Assembly (NCBI RefSeq): GCF_001513785.1
Contig: NZ_LNQS01000010.1
Span: 310,001 to 374,000, forward strand
Direction: 5' to 3'
Source of the DNA: Rheinheimera sp. EpRS3
GTDB lineage: Bacteria; Pseudomonadota; Gammaproteobacteria; Enterobacterales; Alteromonadaceae
DNA length: 64,000 bases
Part shown: positions 43,670 to 52,484 of the stretch, one piece after another
Numbering within the stretch: position 1 is the first letter of the stretch
How the letters are laid out: the number at the start of each line of letters is the position of its first letter
Position numbers and translations under genes: made by a program
The notes under the pieces: generated by a model
What the model was told of the DNA's origin: nothing
Seen by the model: only the letters and a program-made list of their open reading frames with translations
Databases searched by the model: none

Positions 43670-44188
43670 TTAATTTTGAGAGAGGGCTACTTTTACGTCA
43701 CAGTTGCCGGGCGACAAATGGGTAAAGCCGCCATAAGCAGCAATAACCAGTTGCTCGTCAGTAAGTTTTCTTACCTGCCAGCTAACCTGGCCACTACCGA
43801 AAGCTGGGTGATCAATAACAAAAGAGCCAGGGGTCTGGCGAATAGCGTATTTAAAGGTGTCTTGCCGCTGGCCCTGGCTGATATGCTGCACCATCTGGCG
43901 CTCGCTGAAAATCCAGGTTTTACGCATGGCGCTGTCCAGCGTAACAGTACCATCAGCCACAACAGAAGTGCCTATTTCGCACCAACTGCCAGAAATTAAC
44001 TGATTAATATCCACGGCCTGTTGTTCACCAAAGCGGATATCTACTTTTACTTCGTCACCACCACGGCAAGGCTCGCCCTGAAATATCACGTCACCATTAG
44101 CTGCCGTACATTTATACACTTCAGCACTGATATAAGGCGCAACCAGCAGGCTGACCAGCGGTAAATATAACCGTATCATTATTGTCAT
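43670..44188 (-). CDS. Exported DUF4124-type protein
   Basis: 172 residues with a signal peptide (cut near ISA). It opens with the DUF4124 motif AEVYKCTAANGDVIFQGEPC, which has two Cys in the usual spacing. The rest is a beta-rich domain of about 110 residues (SWCEIGTSVVADGTVTL...) that I do not recognise, with Cys residues that may form a disulfide. Probably periplasmic. It stands alone between proB and a divergent OmpA lipoprotein gene; function unknown. Confidence 0.75.
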   Translation of the reverse strand: MTIMIRLYLPLVSLLVAPYISAEVYKCTAANGDVIFQGEPCRGGDEVKVDIRFGEQQAVDINQLISGSWCEIGTSVVADGTVTLDSAMRKTWIFSERQMVQHISQGQRQDTFKYAIRQTPGSFVIDHPAFGSGQVSWQVRKLTDEQLVIAAYGGFTHLSPGNCDVKVALSQN

Positions 44189-44388
44189 TATTCAATCCCT
44201 TAGCGCACACTGGCAAACTGCGTGCAGACAAAATCCTGCTTACAATACTGAAAAAACTACCGAAAGTGAATCATGCTTACATAAATATACAAAATAGCAA
44301 CAAAAGCTTTTTCTTAGTTCCGTTATAGTTCAGCCCGAATTCAGCTGTCAGCACTATGCTAAACAGAATAATTTATCGGGAGTTTCTT

Positions 44389-45027
44389 ATGCGCCGTTCA
44401 GCTTTATTAGTATCTTTATTATCTGCCAGCCTGGTGATGGCAGGTTGTGCCACCAACGGATATTCTAACACTGCCAAGGGTGCAGCTATAGGTGGTGTGG
44501 TTGGTGCTGTTGCAGGTAAAGCCACCGGTAACCATAAAGACAAACGTCTGGTTATCGGCGCTGCCATTGGCGCCTTAACCGGTGCCGCTGTAGGCAGCTA
44601 TATGGACAATCAGGAAAAAGCACTTAATGAAGAGTTAAGCGGCAGTGGCGTAAAAGTGGTGCGCGATGGCGACAAATTACGCCTGGATATTCCGGCTCAG
44701 CTAACATTTGATATTAACCGTTCAGACATCCGTTCTAGCCTGTACCCGGTATTTAATGATATTGCCAAGGTACTGCGTGATTATGAAAAAACCATGTTGG
44801 TTATTGCCGGCCACACTGATGATACCGGAGCCTATCAATATAATATGACACTATCGCAGGCGCGCGCTGACAGTGTTAAGCAGTATCTTACAGCACAGAA
44901 TGTACAGGCCATTCGGATTGAAACTCAGGGTTATGGCCCAAGTTACCCAATAGTGCCAAACACTTCTGAAGCCAACCGCACGCTAAACCGCCGGGTAGAA
45001 ATTCATATTGAACCTGTAGTGGAATAA
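44389..45027 (+). CDS. OmpA-family outer-membrane lipoprotein (YiaD-like)
   Basis: 212 residues from the ATG at 44389, preceded by GGGAG. A lipoprotein signal ends in VMAGCA. Two glycine-zipper segments (AAIGGVVGAVAGKATG and GAAIGALTGAAVGSYM, about 25-75) precede an OmpA-like peptidoglycan-binding domain (about 95-205) with VIAGHTDDTGAYQYNMTLSQARA and RTLNRRVEIHI. It should tether the outer membrane to peptidoglycan. Single gene with a bidirectional terminator behind it. Confidence 0.93.
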   Translation: MRRSALLVSLLSASLVMAGCATNGYSNTAKGAAIGGVVGAVAGKATGNHKDKRLVIGAAIGALTGAAVGSYMDNQEKALNEELSGSGVKVVRDGDKLRLDIPAQLTFDINRSDIRSSLYPVFNDIAKVLRDYEKTMLVIAGHTDDTGAYQYNMTLSQARADSVKQYLTAQNVQAIRIETQGYGPSYPIVPNTSEANRTLNRRVEIHIEPVVE

Positions 45028-45042
45028 CCACCACAGCAAAAC

Positions 45043-45070
45043 AAAAAAAGCGGCCTTGGCCGCTTTTTTT
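45043..45070. terminator. Bidirectional terminator between ompA-like gene and fkpA
   Basis: AAAAAAAGCGGCC / GGCCGCTTTTTTT with a 2-nt TT centre, symmetric A and T runs, placed between two convergent genes. Confidence 0.95.
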
Positions 45071-45084
45071 ATTGTTGCAACAAA

Positions 45085-45825
45085 TTATTGCTCTGTTGTT
45101 TCTGCCGCTGCAATTTCTAATAACTCTACTTCAAACACCAGTACGCTGTTTGGCTTAATTACGCCCATATCGCGCTCGCCGTAGGCCAGCTCTGCTGGAA
45201 TAGTAAACTTAAACTTAGAACCTACGTTCATCAGCTGTACGCCTTCTGTCCAGCCAGGAATAACGCGGTTTAACGGGAACTGTGCCGGTTCGCCACGATC
45301 CAGTGAACTGTCAAACTTGGTGCCGTCAGTTAAGGTGCCCACATAATGTACTTTCACGGTATCAGTTGCAGCTGGCTTGGCGCCGTCTGCCGCTTGCAGC
45401 ACTTCATACTGTAAGCCTGATTCAGTTACCGTTACGCCTTCTTTCTTGGCGTTTTCTTCTAAGTAAGTTTTACCGGCAGCAATGGCCTGCGCAGCTTCAG
45501 CTTCCACTACCGCAGCTTGTTTTTCACGGAACTGTTCTTCCAGTGCGGTCATCATGGTTTGCACTTCTTCTTCAGTCAGTGCGGTTTTATCAGCAATAGC
45601 GTCTTGTACACCACGTAAAATTAATGCGCTGTCCAGCGACAGGCCCATTTTGCTGTATTCGTCCAGCGTGCTGTCCAGGTAACGGCCAACAGACACACCT
45701 AAGCTATAAGATTGTTTCGCTTCGTCAGTATCCAGCGCAGCTGGCTTTTGCTCTGCTTCTTTCTGACAGGCTGCAAGAGTAATAACAGCCACTGCGACCA
45801 GTGACATTTTGGTAACTAAGCGCAT
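45085..45825 (-). CDS. fkpA: FKBP-type peptidyl-prolyl isomerase, FkpA-like lipoprotein
   Basis: 246 residues from the ATG at 45825 (GGAG before it; a TTG four codons upstream is less likely). A lipoprotein signal ends in ITLAAC. The N-terminal helical dimerisation domain (about 25-125, with YSLGVSVGRYLDSTL) is followed by the FKBP domain (about 135-240) with VKVHYVGTLTDGTKFDSS, FPLNRVIPGWTEGVQLM and IPAELAYGERDMG. A periplasmic folding helper that isomerises proline bonds. It is next to slyX, as in many gammaproteobacteria. Confidence 0.94.
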   Translation of the reverse strand: MRLVTKMSLVAVAVITLAACQKEAEQKPAALDTDEAKQSYSLGVSVGRYLDSTLDEYSKMGLSLDSALILRGVQDAIADKTALTEEEVQTMMTALEEQFREKQAAVVEAEAAQAIAAGKTYLEENAKKEGVTVTESGLQYEVLQAADGAKPAATDTVKVHYVGTLTDGTKFDSSLDRGEPAQFPLNRVIPGWTEGVQLMNVGSKFKFTIPAELAYGERDMGVIKPNSVLVFEVELLEIAAAETTEQ

Positions 45826-45930
45826 TCGGTTCTCCAAGATTTACGCAGCCAGGCTGCAAAAGTATGTTTTAATAGTGTCCAATGAACTGACCTATACTAA
45901 CGGTTTGTGCGGATGAGGTTAACACCCGAC

Positions 45931-46911
45931 ATGAAATATCCTGTGTTTTTTCTGCTATTACTGCTTTGTGGCTGCGAAAAACTGACATCAACGCCACCGG
46001 TACAACAATTTCCGCATGTGGCTCAGGGTAGCTACGCCGCCGCTTTGTCAGATGATGGCCGCTACAGTGCTGTATCGTCAATTCAGGATGGCGTGGCATT
46101 GTGGGATTTGCAAACCAATGCGTTAAAATACCAGTGGAAGCATCAGGACAGCGCTGAAAATCTGGTGTTTAGCCTGGCAATAAGCCATAACAGCAGCCAT
46201 GTGTTCACCGCAGATCAAAACACTTATGCGTTGTGGCAGCTTAGTAACGGCGAAAATGTCGGTTTTTGGCAGTTAGATGCCGCCACGGTGCGTGATGTTG
46301 CTGTGTCGGACAACGGCGAACATTTATTAATTGGTAAAAGTAATGGCGGTGTGCAGCATATTACGCTGGCATCGGGCCGGCGGCTGGAGTTTTTAGGCCA
46401 TACCGAACGCATTAACAGTGTGGCCATGTCGCCCAATGGCCGTTATGCTTTAACAGGCGGTAACGACTACAAAGCACATTTATGGGATACACAAAGCGCA
46501 CAAATTTTATATAGCTTTAGCCACCCCAGCCGGGTAACCAAGGTAGCGCTGGACCCGCAAGGCCGCTATGCCTTTACCGCCGACAGCCAGGATTTAGCCC
46601 AGATTTGGGATATTCAAACCGGCCAGTTAGTCAGCGCGTTAAAGTTTACCGCGCGCCAGCAAATATTCAGTGCCGTGCGCTTTAGCCGTGATGGTAAATA
46701 TCTGGCCACCGGCGCCCCCACGCGCAAACTGGCATTATGGGATGTACAAAGCGGCCGCGAGTTACAGCAATGGCAGGTTGGCGTAAAACCAGACAGCCGC
46801 CCGCCCAGTGCGGTAGTACATGCGGTAGCCTTTTTAACAGACAATAAGCTGATAAGCGAAAGCTCCAGTGGCATAGCCGAAGTATGGGAGATAACAGATG
46901 ACACCAAGTGA
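45931..46911 (+). CDS. WD40-repeat lipoprotein
   Basis: 326 residues from the ATG at 45931, which opens a clean lipoprotein signal ending LLLCGC. About seven WD40-type blades follow, e.g. DDGRYSAVSSIQDGVALWDL, PNGRYALTGGNDYKAHLWDT, PQGRYAFTADSQDLAQIWDI and RDGKYLATGAPTRKLALWDV. A single propeller, probably a protein-binding scaffold facing the periplasm. No enzyme motif. The gene overlaps slyX by 14 nt, so the two are co-expressed. Confidence 0.88.
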   Translation: MKYPVFFLLLLLCGCEKLTSTPPVQQFPHVAQGSYAAALSDDGRYSAVSSIQDGVALWDLQTNALKYQWKHQDSAENLVFSLAISHNSSHVFTADQNTYALWQLSNGENVGFWQLDAATVRDVAVSDNGEHLLIGKSNGGVQHITLASGRRLEFLGHTERINSVAMSPNGRYALTGGNDYKAHLWDTQSAQILYSFSHPSRVTKVALDPQGRYAFTADSQDLAQIWDIQTGQLVSALKFTARQQIFSAVRFSRDGKYLATGAPTRKLALWDVQSGRELQQWQVGVKPDSRPPSAVVHAVAFLTDNKLISESSSGIAEVWEITDDTK

Positions 46912-47125
46912 GCAGGAATTACAGCTGCATATTGTTGAGTTAGAGAGCAAGCTGGCGTTTCAGGAAGATACGGTAAACAGCTTAAGCAATGAATTGCTGG
47001 AACACCAAAAACGCATAGACCGGCTGGCGCAGCAGGTAATGCTGCTGGCCGAGAAACTACGCAACCTGCCGGACGATCAGGGTATATTGCGGCCGGAGGA
47101 AGAGCCACCACCGCCGCATTATTGA
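46898..47125 (+). CDS. slyX: SlyX family protein
   Basis: 75 residues, a single coiled coil (ELESKLAFQEDTVNSLSNELLEHQKRIDRL) followed by a short Pro-rich end (EEEPPPPHY) typical of SlyX. Function is not established. It starts inside the end of the WD40 lipoprotein gene. Confidence 0.93.
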   Translation: MTPSEQELQLHIVELESKLAFQEDTVNSLSNELLEHQKRIDRLAQQVMLLAEKLRNLPDDQGILRPEEEPPPPHY

Positions 47126-47164
47126 TTAGAGCAAATAAATGTCGAATACATGATTGTTGCACAA

Positions 47165-47261
47165 GCAGCGCATTTCCCACGCTGACACGCCGTAAACCCA
47201 TCCATGGGGGCTCGACTCAGGCATCCATGCCTTCAACGGTCAGCTTAGGGTAATCCGCTGC
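47165..47261. repeat. Structured intergenic repeat, copy 2
   Basis: Outer stem GCAGCG (47165-47170) / CGCTGC (47256-47261). Inner stem GCTGAC (47181-47186) / GTCAGC (47239-47244), where copies 1 and 3 have GCTAAC / GTTAGC: a compensating base pair change. Hairpins CCC-ATCCAT-GGG and GGC-ATCCAT-GCC lie inside. Located between the convergent slyX and yheV genes. Confidence 0.88.
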
Positions 47262-47280
47262 CTGTCAGATATGCTGCAGG

Positions 47281-47487
47281 TTATTCTGGCTTAAACACGC
47301 CAATAACCTGCTCGGCGGCGCGACTGGCTTTGGCTATCTGCGCTTCGGGCTGCACCATCTGGTGGCCGCATGCCACGCATTCGACTTTTTCTACGTTATT
47401 CTCAAAAAACAACATCAGCGTATCCATCGCTTTGCATTTCGGGCAGCTGGCACCGGCAATAAAACGTTTCTTTTTACGTGTTGTCAT
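47281..47487 (-). CDS. yheV: YheV family zinc-ribbon protein
   Basis: 68 residues from the ATG at 47487, the start that matches other YheV proteins (MTTRKKKRFIAGASCPKC). Two Cys pairs (CPKC and CVAC) make a zinc ribbon; the end reads EQVIGVFKPE as in the family. Function unknown. In enterobacteria it lies near the kef/yheS genes, as here. Confidence 0.92.
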   Translation of the reverse strand: MTTRKKKRFIAGASCPKCKAMDTLMLFFENNVEKVECVACGHQMVQPEAQIAKASRAAEQVIGVFKPE

Positions 47488-47590
47488 CTTGTATCTCATT
47501 TATCAGTGGCAGCAATTTTATCCGGCAAGCCTTGGTTTGTTGCGGTTATACGGGTAAATTAGCAACCCAATTCAGTACACAGGAAAAAAC

Positions 47591-49498
47591 ATGATCCAAC
47601 TGCAACAGGTCGAATTGCGCCGCGGTATTCAGTGTTTGTTTCAGGGCGCCGATCTTACCGTATTTCCGGGGCAAAAGGTGGGAATTGTCGGTGCTAACGG
47701 CTGTGGTAAATCCAGCTTGTTTGCCTTACTGCAAAATAAACTGCACGCCGATGCCGGTAATGTCAGTATTCCGGCCAGCTGGCATATTTCTACCGTAGCT
47801 CAGGAGACACCGGCGCTGGACTGCAGCGCGATGGATTATGTACTGCAAGGCGACGAGCAGCTATTTCCGTTATTGTTAAAAGTGCGTACCGATTGCAGCG
47901 AAAGTGATTTGGCCGCAGTACACCTGCAAATTGAAGCGTTAGACGGCTACCGTGCTGAAGCCAAAGCCGGTATTTTGCTCGACGGGCTGGGCTTTAGCGG
48001 TGAAGCACAGCAGCATGCGGTAAAGTCATTCTCTGGTGGCTGGCGCATGCGGTTAAACCTGGCACGGGCGTTAATGCAACGCGCCGAACTATTATTACTG
48101 GATGAACCGACCAACCACCTCGATTTAGACGCTGTGTTGTGGCTGGAAAAATACCTGGCGAACTATCAGGGTACCTTGCTACTGATCAGCCACGACCGCG
48201 ATTTTCTCGATGCCGTTACCGATAATATCGTGCATATCGAGCGCCAAACCCTGACAGTGTACAAAGGTAACTACAGCCAGTTCGAGCGCCAGCGCGCTGA
48301 GCAGTTATCGCAGCATCAGGCCAATTTTGACAAACAGCAGCGCCAGGTGGCGCATCTGCAAAAGTTTATTGACCGCTTTAAAGCCCAGGCTACCAAAGCG
48401 CGGCAGGCACAAAGCCGGATTAAAGCGCTGGAGCGGATGACCGTGTTAGCACCGGCGCATGTTGATTCGCCGTTCAGCTTTAGCTTTCGTGAACCCAAAG
48501 CGCTGCCCAATCCATTGTTAAAAATGGAAAACGTGCAGGCCGGTTATGCCGACAAAATTATTTTAAGCCAGATTAAATTCCAGCTACTGCCCGGCAGCCG
48601 CATTGGTTTACTTGGCCGCAACGGCGCCGGTAAATCTACCTTAATTAAACTGCTGTCTGGCGGCATGACACCGCAAAGCGGTGAAGTATGGTACGCCAAT
48701 GGCGTAAGTTTGGGCTACTTTGCCCAGCATCAGCTGGAAACGCTGCGGCCGCAGGATTCCCCCTTGCAACATCTGGTACGGTTAGACCCGTTAGTACCCG
48801 AGCAAAAACTGCGCGACTTTTTAGGCGGTTTTGGCTTTCACGGCGATAAAGCGCTGGAAGCCTGCGCTCCGTTTTCCGGCGGCGAAAAAGCCCGTTTAGT
48901 GCTGGCACTTATAGTTTACCAGCGCCCCAACCTGTTGCTGCTGGATGAACCAACCAACCACCTTGATTTGGATATGCGTGAAGCCATAGTGATGGCGCTG
49001 CAGGAGTTTGAAGGCGCCATTGTTATCGTATCGCACGACCGGCATTTGCTTAGCAGTTGTACCGACGAGTTTTATTTAGTCGCTAATGGCCGGGTTGCGC
49101 CGTTTGACGGTGATTTAGCCGACTACTACCAATGGTTGCAACAAGACGCCCGGCAAACGGCTAATGCCGCTCAGGCCGACGCTGCTGTTAGCAGCAATGT
49201 GGTGCGTAAAGATCAAAAACGGCTGGAAGCCGAGCTGCGTAATTTACTGCGCCCGCTAAAGCAAAAAGTGGAAAAGCTGGAGCTACAGCAAGAAAAGCTC
49301 ACTACTGAACTTGCTGCGATTGAGCAGAAAATGGCAGATCCTGATATTTACGACGCCAAGCGTAAAGCCGAGCTGACTGACTTACTGGCAAAACAAGCTG
49401 CGGCCAGCAGCAACTTAAGCAGCACAGAAGAAAACTGGTTTATGGCCCAGGACGAACTGGAGCAAAAAACCGCACAGTTCTGGCAGAACAATGCCTAA
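47591..49498 (+). CDS. yheS: ABC-F ATPase YheS
   Basis: 635 residues with two ABC domains and no membrane part. First domain: GANGCGKSS, SGGWRMRLNLARAL, LLLLDEPTNHLDLDA. Linker region about 235-310. Second domain: GRNGAGKST, SGGEKARLVLAL, LLLLDEPTNHLDLDM. A C-terminal coiled coil covers about 540-630. ABC-F proteins bind ribosomes and relieve stalled translation. It is followed 2 nt later by a TIGR02444-type gene. Confidence 0.96.
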   Translation: MIQLQQVELRRGIQCLFQGADLTVFPGQKVGIVGANGCGKSSLFALLQNKLHADAGNVSIPASWHISTVAQETPALDCSAMDYVLQGDEQLFPLLLKVRTDCSESDLAAVHLQIEALDGYRAEAKAGILLDGLGFSGEAQQHAVKSFSGGWRMRLNLARALMQRAELLLLDEPTNHLDLDAVLWLEKYLANYQGTLLLISHDRDFLDAVTDNIVHIERQTLTVYKGNYSQFERQRAEQLSQHQANFDKQQRQVAHLQKFIDRFKAQATKARQAQSRIKALERMTVLAPAHVDSPFSFSFREPKALPNPLLKMENVQAGYADKIILSQIKFQLLPGSRIGLLGRNGAGKSTLIKLLSGGMTPQSGEVWYANGVSLGYFAQHQLETLRPQDSPLQHLVRLDPLVPEQKLRDFLGGFGFHGDKALEACAPFSGGEKARLVLALIVYQRPNLLLLDEPTNHLDLDMREAIVMALQEFEGAIVIVSHDRHLLSSCTDEFYLVANGRVAPFDGDLADYYQWLQQDARQTANAAQADAAVSSNVVRKDQKRLEAELRNLLRPLKQKVEKLELQQEKLTTELAAIEQKMADPDIYDAKRKAELTDLLAKQAAASSNLSSTEENWFMAQDELEQKTAQFWQNNA

Positions 49499-49500
49499 CC

Positions 49501-50013
49501 GTGGCAGAAAAAATGTCTGAAGCCATCACAGCAGACAAATTCTGGCAGTTTAGCCTGCAGCTGTATCCGCAGGTTAAACCGCTGTGCCTGCAATGGCAGG
49601 ACGAGCTTGGCGTAAATGTAAACCTGCTACTGTTGCTGTGCTATTTAGAGCAGCAGCAGCTTAGTTTAAGCGCTGCAGAGCTGCAGCAACTGGCAGCACA
49701 GCTAAACAACTTTAGCGCGCAGTTTACCAAGCCATTACGCACACTGCGCAAAAACACCGCTATAGCTGCGGTAACACCGGCACAACAGCAAACATTAAAG
49801 CAGGCATTGCTGCAGGCCGAGCTGGAACTGGAAAAGCTGGAACAACAGCTTCTGCTGCAACACTGCCCGCCGCTAAGCAAGAAAGCCACACCGTTGCTGG
49901 AGCTGTATTTAGCCCAGTTTAATACCGATAGCAACGCTGACAGCGATACTTTAGCCGCGCAAATACTTGATCTACGTCAAGCTTACCAACACTTATCCCA
50001 GCACGGCGGCTGA
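49501..50013 (+). CDS. TIGR02444 family protein
   Basis: 170 residues from a GTG two bases after yheS; an ATG four codons later is also possible. Helical and Gln/Leu-rich. The start KFWQFSLQLYPQVKPLCLQWQDELGVNVNLLLLLCYLEQQ is typical of TIGR02444, a family often found next to yheS. Function unknown. Its closeness to yheS implies translational coupling. Confidence 0.85.
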   Translation: MAEKMSEAITADKFWQFSLQLYPQVKPLCLQWQDELGVNVNLLLLLCYLEQQQLSLSAAELQQLAAQLNNFSAQFTKPLRTLRKNTAIAAVTPAQQQTLKQALLQAELELEKLEQQLLLQHCPPLSKKATPLLELYLAQFNTDSNADSDTLAAQILDLRQAYQHLSQHGG

Positions 50014-50089
50014 TCTTTGATCTGCATCAGTTAAGCCGGGTATTGCTTTGCCTACACTTGAACTAACAACACAGCAAGAGGGTAAAGTT

Positions 50090-50230
50090 ATGAACCTGTG
50101 GCAGGAATTTTTAAACGATCCGGTAATTTTTATCTCTTTTACCGGTTTAGCAATTGTGATCGGCTTATGTATTTTTTATGCCGTGTACTTTATGTATAAA
50201 GTCGGACATGAGCAGCCCGACGGCAAGTAG
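50090..50230 (+). CDS. Small single-pass membrane protein (DUF3149-like)
   Basis: 46 residues from the ATG at 50090 (GAGGG about 10 nt upstream), rather than the longer frame from 50048. The start NLWQEFLNDPVIFISFTGLAIVIGLCIFYAVYFMYKV has one transmembrane helix, matching DUF3149 size and layout. Convergent with the ferredoxin gene. Role unknown. Confidence 0.65.
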   Translation: MNLWQEFLNDPVIFISFTGLAIVIGLCIFYAVYFMYKVGHEQPDGK

Positions 50231-50240
50231 CGGCCAATAA

Positions 50241-50567
50241 TTATTCTATTGCCAGATACTGCAGTTTGTCTGGTACGCCATTCCAGGCATCGGCATCGGT
50301 TGGCGCCGGTTTTACTTCGCGAATATTTGGCCACAGCGCGGCCAGTTCGGCATTTAGCTGAATAAAGCCGTACTGCTCTGCCGGCACCTTGTCTTGCTGC
50401 ACTATGGCATTGGCCGGACACTCCGGCTCGCATAAGCCGCAATCAATGCAAATAACCGGATCGATGGCCAGAAAGTTGGGCCCTTCAAAAAAAGCATCCA
50501 CCGGGCATACCGCAACGCAGTCGGTGTATTTGCATTTTATACAGTTATCCAGCACCACAAAGGCCAT
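50241..50567 (-). CDS. fdxA: Seven-iron ferredoxin
   Basis: 108 residues with the FdxA layout. The first cluster ligands are in [18 protein letters not shown] and the second set in [12 protein letters not shown], giving a 3Fe-4S plus 4Fe-4S pair. The C-terminal extension is rich in Asp, Ala and Trp ([19 protein letters not shown]). A soluble electron carrier of unknown partner. The neighbouring FAD oxidoreductase is divergent, not in the same operon. Confidence 0.93.
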   Translation of the reverse strand: MAFVVLDNCIKCKYTDCVAVCPVDAFFEGPNFLAIDPVICIDCGLCEPECPANAIVQQDKVPAEQYGFIQLNAELAALWPNIREVKPAPTDADAWNGVPDKLQYLAIE

Positions 50568-50653
50568 AGCGTATCGGTTCCTATTGTTTCAGGCTGGCGA
50601 TCATACTGCAGCGCTGTAAAAAAACAACCTATCAGCTGCTATCGGGCACGAAC

Positions 50654-50742
50654 CTGACAACTCACGCTAACACGCCGTGAACCCATCCCTGGGGGCTCGA
50701 TTCGGCCATCCAGGCCTGCAACGGTTAGCTTAGAGTAGTCAG
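50654..50742. repeat. Structured intergenic repeat, copy 3
   Basis: Outer stem CTGAC (50654-50658) / GTCAG (50738-50742). Inner stem GCTAAC (50666-50671) / GTTAGC (50724-50729). Hairpins CCC-ATCCCT-GGG (50682-50693) and GGCC-ATCCA-GGCC (50704-50716) lie inside. It occupies the 304-nt space between the ferredoxin and FAD oxidoreductase genes; nothing else was seen there. Confidence 0.88.
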
Positions 50743-50871
50743 ATTCTCGCTGAAAAGTCCGTCAGTTTTAAAACGAATACGGACATAACCCGAGGCTTGG
50801 CGTAAAATAGCCGTTATCTTGTGAGCTGCCCGCTTGTTGCTGTGCAGCAATGACACCGATTTGGAACCCCT

Positions 50872-52473
50872 ATGCTGCGCCTGACCGAAATAAAACTGCC
50901 GTTAAACCATGACGAACATGCTATTAACGCTGCCATTCTTACCAAGTTAAACATAAAACCCGAACAACTGCTTAGCGTTAATGTGTTTAAACGCGGCTTT
51001 GATGCGCGCAAAAAAACCGATATCCAGCTTATTTACACCCTGGATATCGAAGTAGATAACGAAGCCGCGTTATTGAAAACCTTTGCCAAAGACCAGCATG
51101 TTAAACCTTCGCCGGACACCCGCTATAAATTTGTTGCCAAAGCGCCTGAGCAGGTAGCCGAGCGGCCGATTGTTATCGGCCTTGGCCCCTGCGGTTTATT
51201 TGCCGGCTTAGTACTGGCACAAATGGGCTTTAAGCCGATTATTTTAGAACGCGGCAAAGAAGTACGCGAACGTACCAAAGACACCTTTGGTTTTTGGCGT
51301 GGTAAAGAGTTAAACCCCGAGTCAAACGTGCAGTACGGTGAAGGCGGCGCCGGTACCTTTTCTGATGGCAAGCTGTACAGCCAGGTAAAAGACCCCAAGC
51401 ATTACGGCCGCAAAGTTATGAGCGAATTTGTTGCCGCCGGTGCACCAGACGAAATTATGTATGTCAGTAAGCCGCATATCGGTACCTTTAAGCTGGTGGC
51501 AATGGTGGAAAAAATGCGCGCCACTATTATCGAACTGGGCGGTGAAATTCGCTTTAGCAGCCGGGTAGACGACTTACACATTGAAGATGGCCAGGTCACC
51601 GGTTTAACCCTGGCAACAGGCGAGCGCTTGCACAGCCACCATGTGGTGTTGGCAGTTGGCCACAGCGCTCGTGACACCTTTCATATGCTGTATGACAAAG
51701 GCGTATATGTTGAAGCCAAACCGTTTTCTATTGGTTTTCGCATTGAACACGAGCAATCCATGATCGACGAATGCCGCTTTGGCCCCAACGCCGGCAACCC
51801 TATTTTAGGTGCCGCCGATTATAAACTGGTGCATCACTGTAACAATGGCCGCACCGTATACAGCTTTTGTATGTGCCCGGGTGGCACTGTGGTAGCCGCC
51901 GCATCGGAACAAGGCCGCGTGGTAACCAACGGTATGAGCCAATATTCGCGCCACGAACGTAACGCTAACAGCGCCATAGTGGTGGGTATAGACCCGCAGC
52001 GTGATTACCCGGGCCACCCGTTGGCCGGCATTGCCTTGCAACGTCAATTAGAAGAGCAAGCCTTTAAACTTGGCGGTGAAAACTACCATGCGCCGGCGCA
52101 ACTAATCGGTGATTTTTTAGCGGCTAAATCATCAGCCGAACTGGGCGAGGTAAAACCGTCTTACACGCCGGGCATAACGCTCACCGATTTGTCGCAAGTG
52201 TTGCCTGATTTTGCCATTGCCGCTATCCGCGAGGCCATACCGGCGTTTGATAAGCAAATTAAAGGCTTTGCTAAAGCCGATGGTTTACTTACCGGGGTAG
52301 AAACCCGTACCTCATCGCCTATTTGCATTAAACGCGGCGCAGATTACCAAAGCATTAATATCAAAGGCTTATATCCGGCAGGTGAAGGTGCCGGTTACGC
52401 CGGTGGTATTTTATCGGCCGGTATAGACGGCATTAAAGTAGCCGAAGCAGTAGCACTGGCGATGCTGGGCTAA
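50872..52473 (+). CDS. FAD-dependent dehydrogenase-like protein (COG2509 type)
   Basis: 533 residues. An N-terminal domain of about 90 residues (LRLTEIKLPLNHDEHAINAAILTKL...) precedes the nucleotide-binding motif PIVIGLGPCGLFAGLVLAQMGFKPIILERG. Characteristic stretches VQYGEGGAGTFSDGKLYSQVKDP, HHVVLAVGHSARDTFHMLY and a C-terminal IKGLYPAGEGAGYAGGILSAGIDG follow. This is a widespread family of flavin proteins without a proven reaction. Single gene, divergent from the ferredoxin, with a structured repeat in the shared upstream space. Confidence 0.92.
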   Translation: MLRLTEIKLPLNHDEHAINAAILTKLNIKPEQLLSVNVFKRGFDARKKTDIQLIYTLDIEVDNEAALLKTFAKDQHVKPSPDTRYKFVAKAPEQVAERPIVIGLGPCGLFAGLVLAQMGFKPIILERGKEVRERTKDTFGFWRGKELNPESNVQYGEGGAGTFSDGKLYSQVKDPKHYGRKVMSEFVAAGAPDEIMYVSKPHIGTFKLVAMVEKMRATIIELGGEIRFSSRVDDLHIEDGQVTGLTLATGERLHSHHVVLAVGHSARDTFHMLYDKGVYVEAKPFSIGFRIEHEQSMIDECRFGPNAGNPILGAADYKLVHHCNNGRTVYSFCMCPGGTVVAAASEQGRVVTNGMSQYSRHERNANSAIVVGIDPQRDYPGHPLAGIALQRQLEEQAFKLGGENYHAPAQLIGDFLAAKSSAELGEVKPSYTPGITLTDLSQVLPDFAIAAIREAIPAFDKQIKGFAKADGLLTGVETRTSSPICIKRGADYQSINIKGLYPAGEGAGYAGGILSAGIDGIKVAEAVALAMLG

Positions 52474-52484
52474 AGCAGGCTTAA

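Noticed and set aside
46614..47201. Minus-strand frame of 195 codons opposite the WD40 gene and slyX
   Set aside because: It covers two genes with recognised products and has a low-complexity composition; a shadow frame.
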